A stretch of DNA of 64,000 nucleotides from Marisa cornuarietis (GCA_004794655.1 SMMW01000042.1:186001-250000); one strand, 5' to 3'; counted from the stretch's first letter, positions 32,975 to 47,965 are shown. Notes: generated from the sequence alone by a model not told the origin. Numbers and translations: made by a program.

Positions 32975-34809
32975 TAGAGCGCAGCCAACCTCTCCAGCCA
33001 TTTAGACGAAGAAACATCACTCTATGACTGTGTGGTGTGCGAGTGTCCGAATGTGTGAATGTATGAATATGTGAGTTTGGACACACGCATGAAGCTTTAT
33101 TGGCTGCTTTACCTTTCAGAGAAGTAGCAGGGAAAAGGTCGACTATGTTCTCATGAACTCTGAAGAATTCGGTGATTTGTCCTAGCCATTTTCTCATAAA
33201 CTTTATAGAATTCAGTCATTTCCAGCTAATCCATTATTAAAAATTATCTAATGTTTGTTATAAGTTTGTAGTTGTTAACAACGTATAACTATATAAGCTT
33301 GAAGTAATTGTGCTGTTGTTGATTTTCAAACTGCCCAAGGGATCAGGACACCTGCATAAAAATCGTGATTTATGGCTGTCGTCAGGGTCATAGTACCCGA
33401 CCTGCCATACTCCATAGCAGCCACTGTGAGGCTGTTCGCCGACTTGTCCAACTCCCACCTTTGCCTTGAAGACTTGCTGCATTACGGGGACATTACTCCT
33501 AATCCCCGGTAACTCTTCAGCCGCGGAGAATGTTTTAATTTAGCTCGACCTCAACAACGACGAGCCATGTTGTGACGAGGAGAAAGACAAGTAGACTCCT
33601 GCTGATTCGAGCCGCTTGCTACATGAAATGGAAGGCTACACCACAGCAATACGGATTAGGTGAAGACCTCTTCGCTTCAAAAGGTCAGTCGTCTGCTGAG
33701 GAGGCGGGTTCGTTTGAGGAGGAAACCTTAATCTTCCGGACAAGTGTGGGCCCAGATAAAGCACGTCTCACTGAGGTCGAGCTGATTCTTTTAAAATATA
33801 ACGTGTACGGCGAGTGTTTAGCCAATCATAGGCAGAGTTTCGTCAATGATCCGGGGGCTGGTCTGCCAACAGGCACGCGGGAGATATATGAAGCTTAGCT
33901 GTGACCACTTCGTAATAAGTGTCCCAACTCGACAGAGGAACAGTTATAAATCAATCTTTAGAATTTAATGCTATTAAAAATGACTCGACAATAAAATAAT
34001 AATTGATGTGGTGGCTAGGCCAAGAATTGATTATTTTGGAGCCCCCACCCCTTAAAAAAACCCAACAGAAATGAGCTATATTCTCATCACTACCGTGTAG
34101 GTAGCTATAGCAACGAAGATATTTTATAGATTCCTACATCCATCGTTAAGACTTAAGCATTTATTATAATCACGTAAGTAAGCATGACCCTTGACCAAAG
34201 AGATTCTTCGGCTTCAGAAAGGAAAAATCGGACGGTGAGTGTGACTGAACCTGTGAGTGAAGTCAGGTGAACTCTTGGAATTTTTTTTTACGATAATTTA
34301 ATCTTCCACAAGCCCCCCCCCCCGCCCTCGTTAGAAAACGATACTATGTGGGACACAAAGCTTGATGATACGCGCCATCCTTCACCAGATGAGCAGAACA
34401 ACTGCAGTTTTGTCCCTCATCTACATGTGAGTCTACCCCACTGCATAGCCCCCAGTACAGCAATGCTACCCTTGCAGAAAAGGTCAAACTTGTCGACTAA
34501 TATTTAGATCCGTGCTGCTTCAATCATTGTAAGAATCCGTCTCTCTGTCTTTTGTTGTTCAGGTCCGTGGTGTTTTCAGTTATCTTGAGAACAATCACTT
34601 GGGTGCAGCGCCTTTGGATATCATGGCATTGTTCCCAGGGTATCATCTTCCTGGCAAGGTCACACTTTACGATTCAAGCGCTGCAGCTGTATCGGTGTAA
34701 ATCGTATGTACATATAAAAAAGAGTTCAGTGACCGTTGAATTTTCATTACTATTAAGTCGTTTGCACTTGAAACTCACTCACAAGCGCGCGTGCGAGAAA
34801 GAGAGAGAG

Positions 34810-34868
<59 letters not shown>

Positions 34869-35980
34869 CTGCCAACTAGCTGTCAAAGTTCTGAGAAGCT
34901 GCAATGTTTGTTTTTAAATAACGACACAGAGCTCAGTACAGGAATATATCTCCCCAAAGCAGAGTGAAGAGCCTCCTCATGTTCCAGAAATAGAAGCCAA
35001 CATCACCTTGAACAGAGAGTGGTCAGAGCTCAAAATATAAGAACAGAACGAGGTCTAAATATAAATCATCTTGAAAAGAACGAAATTTAAAAATAAACAT
35101 CACTTTCAACAAAATGTCAGTGAGCATGACGCCTGGTTCCTACCTGACGTAGGGGCCCACATCGTTCGTCGTGTACAGCCTTGACGAGCAAAGACTATCC
35201 ATGCACGTTTGGTCGGTTGTTGGCCTTTTATTTTAATTGCCTGGTGTGGTGGCAGACTTGCATTTTAAGAAGCTAGCCGAGTTCATCCACTCAGAATTTT
35301 AGGAAACAGTATCCAGTAAGTATCCAGCACTTAAATCAGCTCAGTCAGTTGAAAAAAAGCCCCTGGTACCTTAAAAATGATAGAGTGTTTCTCACCTCTT
35401 CCTTTTGAAATAATATGATGCCACTGTGAGAAAACATAAATCTTTGTGAAAAAAATCTTGGCCTATTGACCAAAGGATCGCTGTAGGTGGCTCAGCGTGT
35501 CTAGGGCGCGACGTGTACAAGGTGACGCCTCACTAATTTATTATTAAGTGTGTACATGTCGGTTAAAGCTACTGAACACGAACGTGAACATCATCTTTCA
35601 CAGAAAGAGTCAGGTGCCTATGTAGATAATGTGAACTTAAACTACAGGACATAAAAGTTAGCTAAGCCACTGGACACGGTAATGAACTGAAGCTGCTGAA
35701 CATGGAGGTGAACTACTGAACATGGATACAGCACTTTCCCTTTACATGTTGAGCTCTACCTTATATCTCACATTACGACCTACACAACATTTTAAACATC
35801 TCGCAATACGACTTGCACACCACTTTAAACATCTCGCAATTCAACCAACACAATAAATGTCTCGTAACAGTATGAACATTACTGTTAGATACCTTTCTTC
35901 CCTTACTGCACAGTGTGCCGTGAATTTGTTTCCTTTCATTATACAGTAGGCTTGTTCACTTGTACTACTGCATTATGCAT
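31020..35980. other. No supported gene
   Basis: Unique-looking sequence with a poly-A tract at 32945-32973 and a GA/GT array at 34.8 kb. A plus-strand frame at 33572-33898 (ATG at 33632) has protein-like composition but no splice, domain or family support. Confidence 0.5.
34797..34867. repeat. (GA)n(GT)n microsatellite
   Basis: A short (GA)n run then a (GT)n run of about 27 units. Confidence 0.95.
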
Positions 35981-35984
35981 GTCT

Positions 35985-36370
35985 GCCTTGTACACACTGT
36001 ACTGTAACATCTCACTTGTACACACTGTACTGTAACATCTCACTTGTACACACTGTACTGTAACATCTCACTTATACACACTGTACTGTAACATCTCTCT
36101 TACACACACTGTACTGTAACATCTCTCTTACACACTGTAAAATCTCCATTATGCACAATGTACTGTAACATCTCTCTTATATACACTACACAGTAAAATC
36201 TCCGTTATGCACATGACACTGTAACATCTCCATTATATACAATGTACTGTAACATCTCTCTTATATACACTACACTGTAACATCTCCATTATGCACATTA
36301 CACTGTAACACCTCCATTATACACAATGTACTGTAACATCTCCCTTATACATATTGTGCCGTAAGATTTT
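35985..36370. repeat. 28-bp minisatellite (cacactgtactgtaacatct)
   Basis: About a dozen units built on cacactgtactgtaacatct plus a variable 8-bp part. The first five are nearly identical 28-bp units and later ones drift in length and sequence. No coding evidence. Confidence 0.85.
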
Positions 36371-39300
36371 CCGTGTACACACTATACTGTACACTTCTCT
36401 CTGACAACACATTGTACGTTACATGCCCATTGAAATACTATGACGTCTCTTGTAATAATATATTCCTCTTAGTAATACTGTGCTGTACAGGTTTATTAGT
36501 ACTGTACTGTTAGGTGTCGCAACAAACATACAATAACGTCTCTGTACTGTTTTGTCTTTTTTTCTTGTACTGTACGGAGATTAGTAGTCGTGTAACTCCT
36601 GTTGTACTACGAACTTGTCTCCATGCTCATCACCGCGACGGTCACAGGCCCTTCTCACCTGGGTGGAACCTGACGCTCACCTGTTGTGTAAGCCGACTCT
36701 GCACGACCTACTCCCAGCCGGCGTCTGACCCACGACCCTCGACCCAACGGTTCATTATCCGCAGAACGCAGGGCTTTAAAGGAGACCGAATTCTTATGAC
36801 GCGTGCATCTTAAAGGGCAACACGAGTGCAACATTTTTTTTCTTAATGATCAAGTTAAATTTATTTTAATATAATAAATGTGAGTACAAAATTATGCTTA
36901 ATTTTCTTGATATAAGCCTTCAAACATCGGCATTCTCACCTGCTACTAGGAAAGTAAAAGAAAATTACTCTCCTATACTGGAGAGTTCTGTTAGGCACAA
37001 GTAGTATTTTTAAAAGTGAGTGTGGCTCAGTTCAGCAAATCTATGTATGTCTTCGAGTCAAATGAAAAAATCATCGCCATTGCCCAGAAAATGAAAAGGC
37101 TGATTTTGGAATACAGCCCTACAAATTTGAACTTTATTTGAAAGATTAGACTGAAGTTAAAAAAAAAATTAAAAGAATTCACTGTGCAGACTGGTAAGTA
37201 AATCTTCTCCAGATCAAAATTTAGTGAGCAACAATCACAGACATTGCAGTCAATGCTGTATTATTATTATTGATTCTCTGAATGAGGCATTTGAGTTTTT
37301 CCATGTTTATTATTGTTAATAAACTATGAACATTTTAAATGTGCGTTTGTCTAAGATAAACTTCTGTAATTTTTTTATTTTATGGTAAATTTCCAGCACT
37401 GCATTTTTATTTTATAGTTACAACTGACTGCTGATAACGACTTTTTACCATTAAAATATAATTTAACATTATAAAAATTTGATACATATTTTAAAATGCT
37501 TGTTCCTTATTTAGCTGCATGCAAAATTTACTTTTTACTTACTCACACGTGTTTCCGCTAAAGCTCCTCATACGTTTCTCCCCCTCAATACTTTGTTAAG
37601 CTGTTTGTAGCTCGCACATCAATGGCGCCCTCACACTGTCAGTTGTTTTTAGCATAATGCTGGATAAGGATACAACTGATGATATTATGTTTGTGATTGT
37701 CACACGATATTACTTGTAGACCAGACGGTGTAAAAACCGTCGATGTTGCATATCTGGTGCTTTAATTGATCTTTGCTTAAGCTTTTCACCAGCAATTGTA
37801 ACTGGTTTTAACAGCTCCTGCTTTTGTATAGTAAGCACTGCTGTAGGAAGAAGATTTCTTCGTTTTACTGAAAGTTCAAGACTTGCTTGTACTGTATAAG
37901 TGACTGGATAACAATCGATTTTGAAATGTTATGAGCAAATTCTTAAGTGCGGTGTGGGGACGAAGTTCGCACGGCATGTTTGAACAAAGCAGAGACCTGT
38001 ATATGCACATCTCTGAACAAAGTTAATCCACTGGCGTTTCCTGCCATTATCTTGAGGATTTCCGTAATGAGTGCAAACTAACTTCGTGTGAGTGTCGAAG
38101 AGCACATTCAGTAACAGCAATTTGTGTCCAGGTCTGTTTTCTTTTACCGTGGATTGCATCTTTTCCCTTCGAATTTAGCTCATGCAGATGAGGCTATTTC
38201 TAAAAATACTACCCATTCGTCACTTACTGTTTTCTCGATAAATCCAGGTGTGATTAAGAAAAAAAAACATTATTATTTCTCGTGCCTCTTCGTCATAAAA
38301 TACCGCCGAAGAGGTTTCTTTATGCTATGGCGATTCTCGCTGAATGCTCATGTTGTCTTTTAAAGGCCAGCCCCCAACTGCCAGTTAGGACGTTAGGGGC
38401 TGTGTCCAATGAGGGTTTTTCGTCACTTAGCGCAAGCGTTGTACGCACTCGTCGGCGGTTAAAGCGGAAGCGGTGTGCAATCTGTTAGACACTCCGATGC
38501 TTTTACCGAGACGTTCAAAACGTAAAGAAATGGGCGAAAAAAATCACCAGCGTGTTATAAACTATCACAATGATAATTTTTTTAAAGTCGGAGAAGAGTT
38601 AGTGTCATCTGCTTTCGCGATAGAAAACACCTGAAATAAAATAGAAATAAGAAAGGTGTGATTGTTAGCGATGCGGAGAGAGAACTTCGAATCAGAATTT
38701 TCGGATAAATGACCCACGTCAAATTTTATTTTCACTTGGTATCTACGAGAATCGATTAAGATTTCGTCCACTTCGTGCAGACCTGAACACCGCCCAGCAG
38801 GATGAAGCAAGTTAGTGCATTCATATAAACATGCACTACGCGCGCAAGTACACCACCCTTATCCTCATTTGTGCACTTCTGACGACTCTCTCGATACAGT
38901 CCTCACGGCAAAACATTAGTATGCCATCAACCTGGACCGCCGCCATTTCTAATGTAAGCTTGCTTTGGCGGACAAGTGAAAACAGATTTTAGTTTCCCTG
39001 CCTGTGTAATATTCTATAACTTAAGCATATGAGATGCAACAACCAACAGAAAGTGTCCTCCCTCAACATGGAGAATGTTCATCCCTCTCCCCAAATCCTA
39101 TACTTGAAAGTTTTGTTGGCCTGATATCAATCACTTCCTAAACTTTGCTCTGAATGTGATATTGCTAATTATTATTATTGTGCCAGTATAGTAACCTCTG
39201 TGCACTACAATTAGGTTTCCTCGTCCTGCGCTCTGTTTCAAGAATATTTGGTCTTGAATTTTTTCTTTAAAGTTTATTTCTCTACTGTTTTAAATTTAGT

Positions 39301-41644
39301 ATTCCGGTAACATAGTCTCTTGCTTCTGTTCGAACGCCTCGTTGAACTAATTCGGTGAGACAGAGTATCACGCACGTGTGAAATAACGGTGATGTCTAGT
39401 CCACCTCCAGGTGACTGTGAAGACAGCCGAGTGCTCAAGACTCGCGTTACTTCTCGTGCTCTTCTCGAGCTTCGTCCTGCTGCCTCGCAACCGCTACAGA
39501 CTTCCGGAACTAGAGAGTGAACTCGCCACGATAGTAGAGTTGCTGTTCTTGATACGGGCAGCTGCACTTGATCGCTTCTACGTGGTGCCTGGTTGCATGG
39601 AGACAGGAGATTGCAATCTAGTTTATGTGCTCTAGATTTTTTTTATAAAGTGGTAAGAGATTGTTTTGTGCTTAGTGATGCACCCTCGTGTCGAATGAAA
39701 AGATAGAACACGATGTTTCCTCGGGTAGCAGTTTGGTTGATTCTTTCGACGCTGCTAAACTGAAACGTCAAACTCGTCTAAAAGTTTGTGAACTTTAAAC
39801 TTTAGTAAACATTTGCTCTGCGTTGAATTTTTTTACGAAATAAGTGCAAGATGTCAGAAAATTGGACTAAAGAAAAAAACTTTGAAAAAATGAACACGTC
39901 CTTACTATATAAAAGAATAAAGTCCAGGAATGAACAGAAGGTGCATAACGAATGTAAACGATAAAGAAATAAATAAAGATGGCTGCCAAAAATAAACACA
40001 ATACACTGCAAAATAGAAATACAGAAGGTGAATTGAACGGACAGTAAGGAACAGACCACTCCTTTCAACCAAAGAAACAAAGTAAGACAACAAGACAAAA
40101 AGATAAACGAGAAGAATGAAATGTATAACTCAATGAACGAACAAACAAATAAAAGAATATTAATCAAAAATAAAAATAAGGAAAACAAAAATACAATTAA
40201 CAAGAATGAGAAAGAGAGAAACCGAGATAAAGCAAGATGGACGTGCAAGTGAGAAGGAACAGACATGTAAATTGAGGAGCAGAAGGACATTGGACGACCA
40301 GACAGTAAAACAGGCAAACTCCTTATTTTTTAGGTGTTAATCCCTGTGCACACGCGACTTTTTCGCCTTTTATTGGACATGTTTTTTAATTCTCTAAGAG
40401 AGTTAAATCAGTGCTTGCACATTTTACCGCGCTATCTCTGCTCTTTGCTCTGTCAGACCAACAAAGACTATCCTTTCACAGTACAGGACCTCTCAATTAA
40501 GTTCCCTTGCATTTCGTCCTTGACAGTCCACCCATGTTGTCATTCTTACCATCTTAACTCAGCAAAAAGCAAGCAGACAAATCAAGTAAACACAATAAGC
40601 AGTTAAGGAAGACAACTTGAGAGTCTCCCGTACCTCTCTGCTCTTAGTTCTGCCAGAGACGATAGAGAGAGAGACTGTCATCTCGTGCGCGGGAAAATAT
40701 AACTTACGTCTGGCAAACGCTGGATTAAGTTGTGTACTCGCCTTTTCCGGTTGTCCTTTACAAAGTGCGTTATAGAGCTACAGTTGTTTTTATTTTGACC
40801 TTTTGCCAGGGAAACAATCCGAGCTTTAGGCGTACAAAGGTGGGCACAGATACAAGTATTTCCGTGTAAATTAGCGTAGGTTTTGGGAGTAATTCCATTA
40901 TTGAAATGAATTCTTTTTCGGGCATAAGCTCCGTTAGAAAAGCTTTGCTTATAAAACAATCCGTACAAGATCGAATCGCCTATAATGTTCACCAAAGAAT
41001 TTTGCATGTAGATGTGCAGAAAATTTATTCGCCGAAATGTTTCTCTTAAAAAAATTTCCGTCCCGCACCTCCTTACAGTCAAAGCTTCCAGGAAGATTTT
41101 ACGAAAGCAGGAATGCAGAATAGCATTACAAAATGGAGAAAGGGGATTTTAAAAGTTTTGTAACCTTCTCTCTTCTTTTTTACCCCCTACCTCAACTGAC
41201 ACGAAAAAGAAAGATATGAGTGTGTTCTTGCAGTAAACTATTTTCTTGCGCCAGGGCTGCAACACTCTGCTCGTCACCAAAAGTAAAAATATTTGTTTAA
41301 GCTGTGGAAAATAAAGTACAGGAAACAAAATTGTCAGTTAAATATAAACTTTATGAACTATAAATATATTTAATAGGCCTTCCATTAACACTAATAAAAT
41401 TACATTAAATATTCAAACGATGCCCTTTCCTTTTGAAACAATATACGTATCTGGACAGCCTTTGGACAATCGTTGTGTGCTTTGTGAAAAGACACGTGAG
41501 CTACACTCTGTGTGTGTGTGCTTGCGCACGTGTGCGTGCGTGCGTGTGTGTGTGTGCGCGTGTGTGTGTGTGTTTACACCACCACACCAATTGTCTTAAC
41601 ACTTTTTAGTGAAACAGTTCCCTAGAAGAGATGAGAGGTGTATA

Positions 41645-41880
41645 CGTTCGTATAAACAGCTTTCTCTTAAACGCTTACCACTTTCAAATAAACAACTCAC
41701 TTTAGTACTAAATGATTTCATATAAACAACCCCTAAATACTAAATACTTTCAAATAAAAACACCCTCTGAGCTCTAAATAGCTTCGTATAAATAATATTT
41801 TTCGCTAATTGCTAAATACCTTCATATAAATAACACCCACTGCTTACGGAATACTTTCGTATAAATACTCTTTGACAGAC
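41645..41880. repeat. About 40-bp diverged minisatellite (ctttcatataaataac)
   Basis: Five or six units built on taaatactttcatataaata plus acaccctctg-like linkers. AT-rich and diverged. Confidence 0.75.
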
Positions 41881-42909
41881 ATTGAAAACTGGTGGCACAC
41901 ACACAGCCATTACCATTATCCACATTACCGACAGTTTCGTGGTCATGAGTATCGTCCTGTGCGAGAAAAACTCTCTTTAAATATCCGCATGACTCCACAC
42001 GTCTCTTAGCAACCCATAACCTAGTGCATCCACGGTCTCCGCTACATGCCAGACGCTCATAATGACTGACGGAGACGTAAACACCTTTTCTTAAAAACTA
42101 AAACTTGCTCTGCGTGTATGAAGGTTCGAAAATACCTATTGAAATCTCGTCTATCTTCGCTCTGCGTGCGAGATTTATGTGTCCTGCGTGACCTGTGGGA
42201 CAAAAACACCAGCGACCTCCAGTCGGTGCTATGTGGTGTCACTTTCTAATCTTTTTCTTTCTGCACATAACTGTCATGTGTGGTGCTCGCCTGGGTGATT
42301 GATAGCGCCTTATCGGAACTTATTTTGTATTTACTCAACAGAATTACGTGTTTAGACTCCATATCAGTTGTGTAATGTCTAATTATCAGCTACGCTTTTA
42401 TCACGATTTCATGTATAACAGCTACTTATCAAATTTATGTACTGTGTGTCTACGTAAGTCACTCTGTAGGTTTGGAACAAATTACTTTGGCACGCACAGA
42501 CGTGTGGCACACGGATGAAGGTTCGTGTGTACACAAGTATGCATCCTACACACGGACACCGACGTGCACCTGCAGGCACAAAGCATTCGCACACGCATAT
42601 CATATATTTAACGCACTTGATGGTGCATGTGTCGTCGCCAAACCCTCATTTTCTTCACCGGTAGTCTCCTGCTACTCTGCACCTTCTCTCTTACCCTCTG
42701 TAGCAATTCTTCCGATTATATTTTTCTCTACTTTTCTATCTTTCTTTTCATTCAGTCTACCTGCCCATCCGATCACCAGCCTGTAATCACTCCTACCTTC
42801 AGCAATTTAGTCAGTCCTTAATTTCTTACTTTACTTTCTTTAAGTTTGTCATCTTTCTTTTTCTTCACACATAATGACCGTTTGCATGCTTATTAAGATA
42901 AAACATAAG

Positions 42910-42910
<1 letters not shown>

Positions 42911-42985
<75 letters not shown>

Positions 42986-42986
42986 A
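42911..42986. repeat. (CA)n(TA)n microsatellite
   Basis: A (CA)n run with one interruption, passing into (TA)n. Confidence 0.95.
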
Positions 42987-44271
42987 AACTCTTGGCGTGT
43001 AATTAAAAATTTTGTTAGCATGATGGTGATGACTTTACTTTCAATTAGACTGCAGCTGACTCCAGAACTTTTAGGAATTAACTGTTTGCTGCTAGGACTG
43101 TCCGTGGATATGTGTAATACTTTGAGTAGAAGCAAGGAAAGCAGCTCTCACATGACTGAGTCAGAGAAGATATAATACAACTTTATTTATCCACAAGGCC
43201 GATTTCAGAAGATGGAGAAAGCTACACTTACAATGACTATAGGCGTGCTGCTCAAAGAGCGGAAGCAGGACCCGAAAGTTATTTCTAGCGCACGTGTGCG
43301 TTCTCACGTGCGTGACGGCACGAGCTGGCATGATGACGAGCACGAGCTAGGTTTGATTTGAAAAGATTTAACTACATTTTTTTTCCATTTACCTCCTCAA
43401 ACATTATTTCCATATGACTATAGAAATAAAACTTGGGAGATTCAAATTGAAGTTGTCTTGACCTTCGTTTTTGTCAAACTATGAACCTAACCCCGGGTAC
43501 ACCTCCTCCACAGATTTCACTTTTTTGTGTTGTGGATATAATATAGATTTATATTTCTGTCTACACGCCCGAGCGTTTTTTGTTTGTTTGTTTGTTTGTT
43601 TATCCCTCATGAAAATTTAAAAAAGCGTTAAGTTTACCTTTTCCATATTCCGCATATACTTAATTCTTTTCCCCCCGATTGTCTGACTAAAAAAGCGAGA
43701 ATACAAACACTTCACCATTCTAAGCGTGAGCGACCAGCGACCATGAAAAGGCTGAGCCTCATTTCTGCTCTCTTTGAACCTGCGGACAAGTTTTGTGTAT
43801 TCTTTAATGGCTTCGCTCAAGAAGTGATTGCTTGCCCTCCTATTCAACAGAACTACCCTGAGATAGGTAGGTAAACATTTTGACTACAAAACTGACCGCC
43901 GTGAGACGTATTTCGTTGCGTCGGGTGGAGGGGTTTTTCTCTCTTTACCCGACTGTTAGTCGTAGAAGTCATTAGGGTGGTCGGCAAAGTCAACAAGAAC
44001 TGTTGAACGAAGTCTCAAAAGTTATGGCCGCCCAGCGCCGTGTTTAAGTTTCTCACGTTCGATAAATGCGCACGTGCACTTCGCGGGATCCGGTCCAACA
44101 CTCGCGGGATGTTTAGCGAGTAGGTGTCAACTATGTGTGGGCCGGCCAGGCCGCAAGATTGCTCATAATTAGAGAGAAAGCTAAGTCTATGGGTCGAATT
44201 AAGGCTTATGGAAAGCGATGGAAAGACAACTCGCTGATGACATTCCAATCACAGGCAGACCCTCGGCGTCC

Positions 44272-44274
<3 letters not shown>

Positions 44275-44328
<54 letters not shown>
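44275..44328. repeat. (CA)n microsatellite
   Basis: An uninterrupted (CA)n run of about 26 units. Confidence 0.95.
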
Positions 44329-44329
<1 letters not shown>

Positions 44330-46819
44330 ACAGCACACAGTCACACACTTTTACACACTGTAACACATGTACTTACACCACCCATTAAGGATTCAAGGAT
44401 GTTAGTATTCTACATATTTAATATTAAATTAAATTATTTAATATTTTTATATTAGGTCTTACAGTGGGTTACGAAAAAGCATTCCTTACACTGAACCATA
44501 TTCTGCCAAACGAAATGCTCACAGAACTCAATGACTGCGGGGCGTTCGAAGGGAACAACAATAGTTCCTGATTACCATTTCTATTGTGAGTTATTAATAG
44601 TGCAATCGAGAAAAAAAACTTTATCTGCACACATAATAAGTTGCTGTTTTATGCATGAACTTTTACATGTACTTTTGCGCGCACGCACACACATACCTGC
44701 ATGTTCCACTACCTGTCCCCAAGCCCCCTCCCCCCTCTCCTCAGGTGTCCATCACCCTCCTGATTGTACGTCCGTTGTAGTGATTTACGGTGTGACGATG
44801 ACCTGGTGAGAAAAGAACCTGAGCCATTAGTTCTCACGGGGATTTTGAGACATCTTCGTCAGCTTTAACGACCACCGGCCGCCTAGTGCTGCTGCCGCAG
44901 TCACGTACAGGCTTCTGAAAGATGGCTTTGTGTTGTACGATGTTTGATGTCGATTGCGAGTCTGTCAGTGGGGAAGTCGCTTGTTACTCCCTGTGAAAAT
45001 CTGAAAATGTGTCCTAGAGATGTGAGAACAACTGGCACGCACTGGCAGCAAGAACGGCCATTTTCTTTTGAGTATGGCTCACTAGTATAAAAGGATTTTG
45101 CAAAGATCAATGTCCCAGAAAATATAGCACAAAGGAGATTATATAACGAAAAAGCAAAGGTATTTTGGGCAGTTTTCGTGTATGAGGAGACCGGAGAACA
45201 AGCTCGCCGTCCTGACATGTAGCTGTAAGAATTGTAATGCGTGATTCCGTGTTTCGAATGACTCACGTGCACACGCACCTGCAGACATGGAGAGAAAAAG
45301 TCCGACCATTGACGACTAATCAAATGCTGAAATATGTATAAACACTGTTTAGAACCTTTCACATGCCACCCCATCTTCTTCAGATATGAACAGTCTGAGT
45401 GATTACCTGTCCACTCCATTCATTAATTCAAGAGGGTCACCACGACCCCCCCGTGCAGACAACTCTTACGTGAAAGTAGTACCACTCATCGCTGACGTCA
45501 TACGTGTACTCGTGGTCTCGTATTAATACACAGACCTCACGGGGCACGTGGTCTGATTACTTCAAAAGGGCCGAAAAGTCAACTTGTGCGTCAGGCCATA
45601 CACGCGAGGACGTGGAGAAATCGGAATTAACTGCGAGTTTGCCTAAACTGTCGATGGACGAAAGATAGTGAGTGGCGCCTATTGGTGATGAACAAGGCCG
45701 GATATGCGATACTGGCGTTCGTGGCGCCGAACCCTGGCGGCACAAAACTCTGATTATATGGCCAACCAGGTTGGAGTGGTCGTACGCGCAAAAATGCAAT
45801 ACCGGCAAAAGCGGGCGATGACTTAATGTCGTGTGCGGACCCCATCTTGGATAAATGTATTTTAATGGCTGATCAGAAAGAGCGAGTCCGTTTTGCTCTC
45901 AATGTTTGCGGGTGCCTTTGTGTCTGCGTGTGCGCTTACTGTCGGTGGTTGTGGTGGTGGTGGAGGAGGGGGGAAGGACGGATGGGTGAGGGTAGCGATA
46001 AGATACGGATTGAGGTGGGGGGGGGAGTAGCAGAGACAAGATATGCATGAAGGGAGGAGTAGTCAGCGCTTTCTTGGAGTTTCAAACAAATAAAAATCTT
46101 TGAAAAATCTCTCCAGAGTGAAAGCGAGTTGTTCTGGTCTTCTACCAGGTTAAGTTCATGTGCACTCACTCATACCCGTAAATCTTTCAACCTGCATGTG
46201 AGCTCCAGGTCTGTACTTCTTGAGGAGAACTATACTAATAGATCTAAACTTTTCTCTTCAAGTACGTCAGTGACCTTCTCCGCGTATATAACGGCAAATA
46301 CTAAAATTGAGCTATTTATATCAAAAAGGCTGATTTCGAAAATATTTTGGGCCCTACAGTCCATACATCGCCACACGACAAGGAAGGATACCTCTAATAA
46401 ACATGATGCTTTTGATGCTTTTCCTAAATAAAGACAGTTAATTCTCGAAGATGTTTTATATCACCCCAGTGACAAATGTACAGAGCAAAACGTCAACAAC
46501 ATAGAGAGCCATCAGTCAGTCTAGTGACCGTTGTATACAGAAGCAAGAATGCGAAACATAGATGATACAGGCAACATGCATTAACACGATGACACTCACT
46601 TTACCCCCACTTTGACAGCCTGCTGTCCTGTGCTACTGCCTTTTGCTGCTCACTAGGAGATCTGGTAGGAACACCCAGAGTTGATGTCTAATTAAAGTCA
46701 TTTTTCTTCCAACGCTAATATCTAACTATGCGGTCGCATTTAAATTCGCTTTTAAGCGCTTTCACATAAATTTAAGCAATGTCGCTGAATTTAAGTAATG
46801 CAAATTGTCTTGAATTAGT

Positions 46820-46826
<7 letters not shown>

Positions 46827-46891
<65 letters not shown>
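46827..46891. repeat. (CA)n microsatellite
   Basis: An uninterrupted (CA)n run of about 32 units. Confidence 0.95.
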
Positions 46892-46892
<1 letters not shown>

Positions 46893-47328
46893 GCTTGGTA
46901 TTTCATCCTTCCTCAGGACTCGACAAAGAGAGCAGTGAAAATAATGTTGACGATGAGAGTTGGCGGGCGGAGAAGTTATCTTGCTGGTGCTACATTTATT
47001 AGACTGGTTCTGATACGGAGAATAACTTCAGAACAGACTTCACACGAGAAAGCGACGAATACGGAGAGAAGAACTATAATGCTGTATGTTGCCTCAGACC
47101 CACATTACCTGTGATTCCCACGAAGATTGAGCAGGTACATTGCGTGATGTGAGTCCAGTCGGCAGACTTATCCGTTATAAAGGCACGTACAACACCCTGG
47201 GAACCTCCTGTATCACACCTGCAACAGGTGTATCGCATGAAAAGATCTACCTGTAAAGAGGTTGCAAACACGTATGTATGACGACATGTCATCTAGATAA
47301 GCATGGTGTAATGTGTATGTGGTTCCTT

Positions 47329-47372
<44 letters not shown>

Positions 47373-47885
47373 AGAAATATAAATATTTATTCCTTCGTAT
47401 ATTGTATGTGTAAATAAATGAGTAGATAAATGATGTGAAAACAAAGAGAGCCAGACAGAAGGAAAAATAGAAAAATATACATGCATAAAACGGCTTAAAA
47501 AAACCAAAAGGCATTGATCCAGAAGTAACTGAGAATGGAAATGCAACACTTGAATTGAAAAGCCGTTGTGCGGGGTCTTTGCAGGCTCAGCTTAAAGAAG
47601 CGTGAAGTTGTGGACGAGTCTTGGCTTGTAGGCCTGTCGCCGTTTTTCACCTGCTGGTGTCGATTTCACTAATTAAAATCAGTGTGTCGTCTCACACTTT
47701 GTCCGTTCCGTGATGTAAGGGTAGTGTACACAAACAACATCAAACCACCACCCGAAATCTAATTTAGTGATAAACTGAATTTTTTCTTCTTTTTTTAATG
47801 ACGGTGAGGTGTGAAAGGGAAAATCGCTTTTCAGACACCGCTACTCTCCAGTAGTTTTAACGTGTTTAGGTTGTTTGTGCCGACT

Positions 47886-47887
<2 letters not shown>

Positions 47888-47962
<75 letters not shown>
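47888..47962. repeat. (CA)n microsatellite, longest in the window
   Basis: An uninterrupted (CA)n run of about 37 units, just upstream of the LINE remnant. Confidence 0.95.

Positions 47963-47965
<3 letters not shown>

Noticed and set aside
33572..33898. 108-codon plus-strand frame (91 codons from ATG at 33623)
   Set aside because: Protein-like composition but no splice sites, domain, or partner exon. Kept only as a note in the region entry.
39802..40317. 171-codon minus-strand hydrophobic frame resembling a membrane protein
   Set aside because: The hydrophobic run follows from the A/G-rich plus strand (T/C-rich complement). There is no family match, no start context and no conserved spacing of segments.
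44901..45419. 172-codon minus-strand frame
   Set aside because: Length alone is possible by chance in 64 kb. Composition is uneven and no splice sites, domain or neighbours support it.
45627..45845. 72-codon minus-strand ATG frame
   Set aside because: An overlapping frame on the same strand is equally open, and the sequence has the look of a GC-richer old repeat. No support either way.
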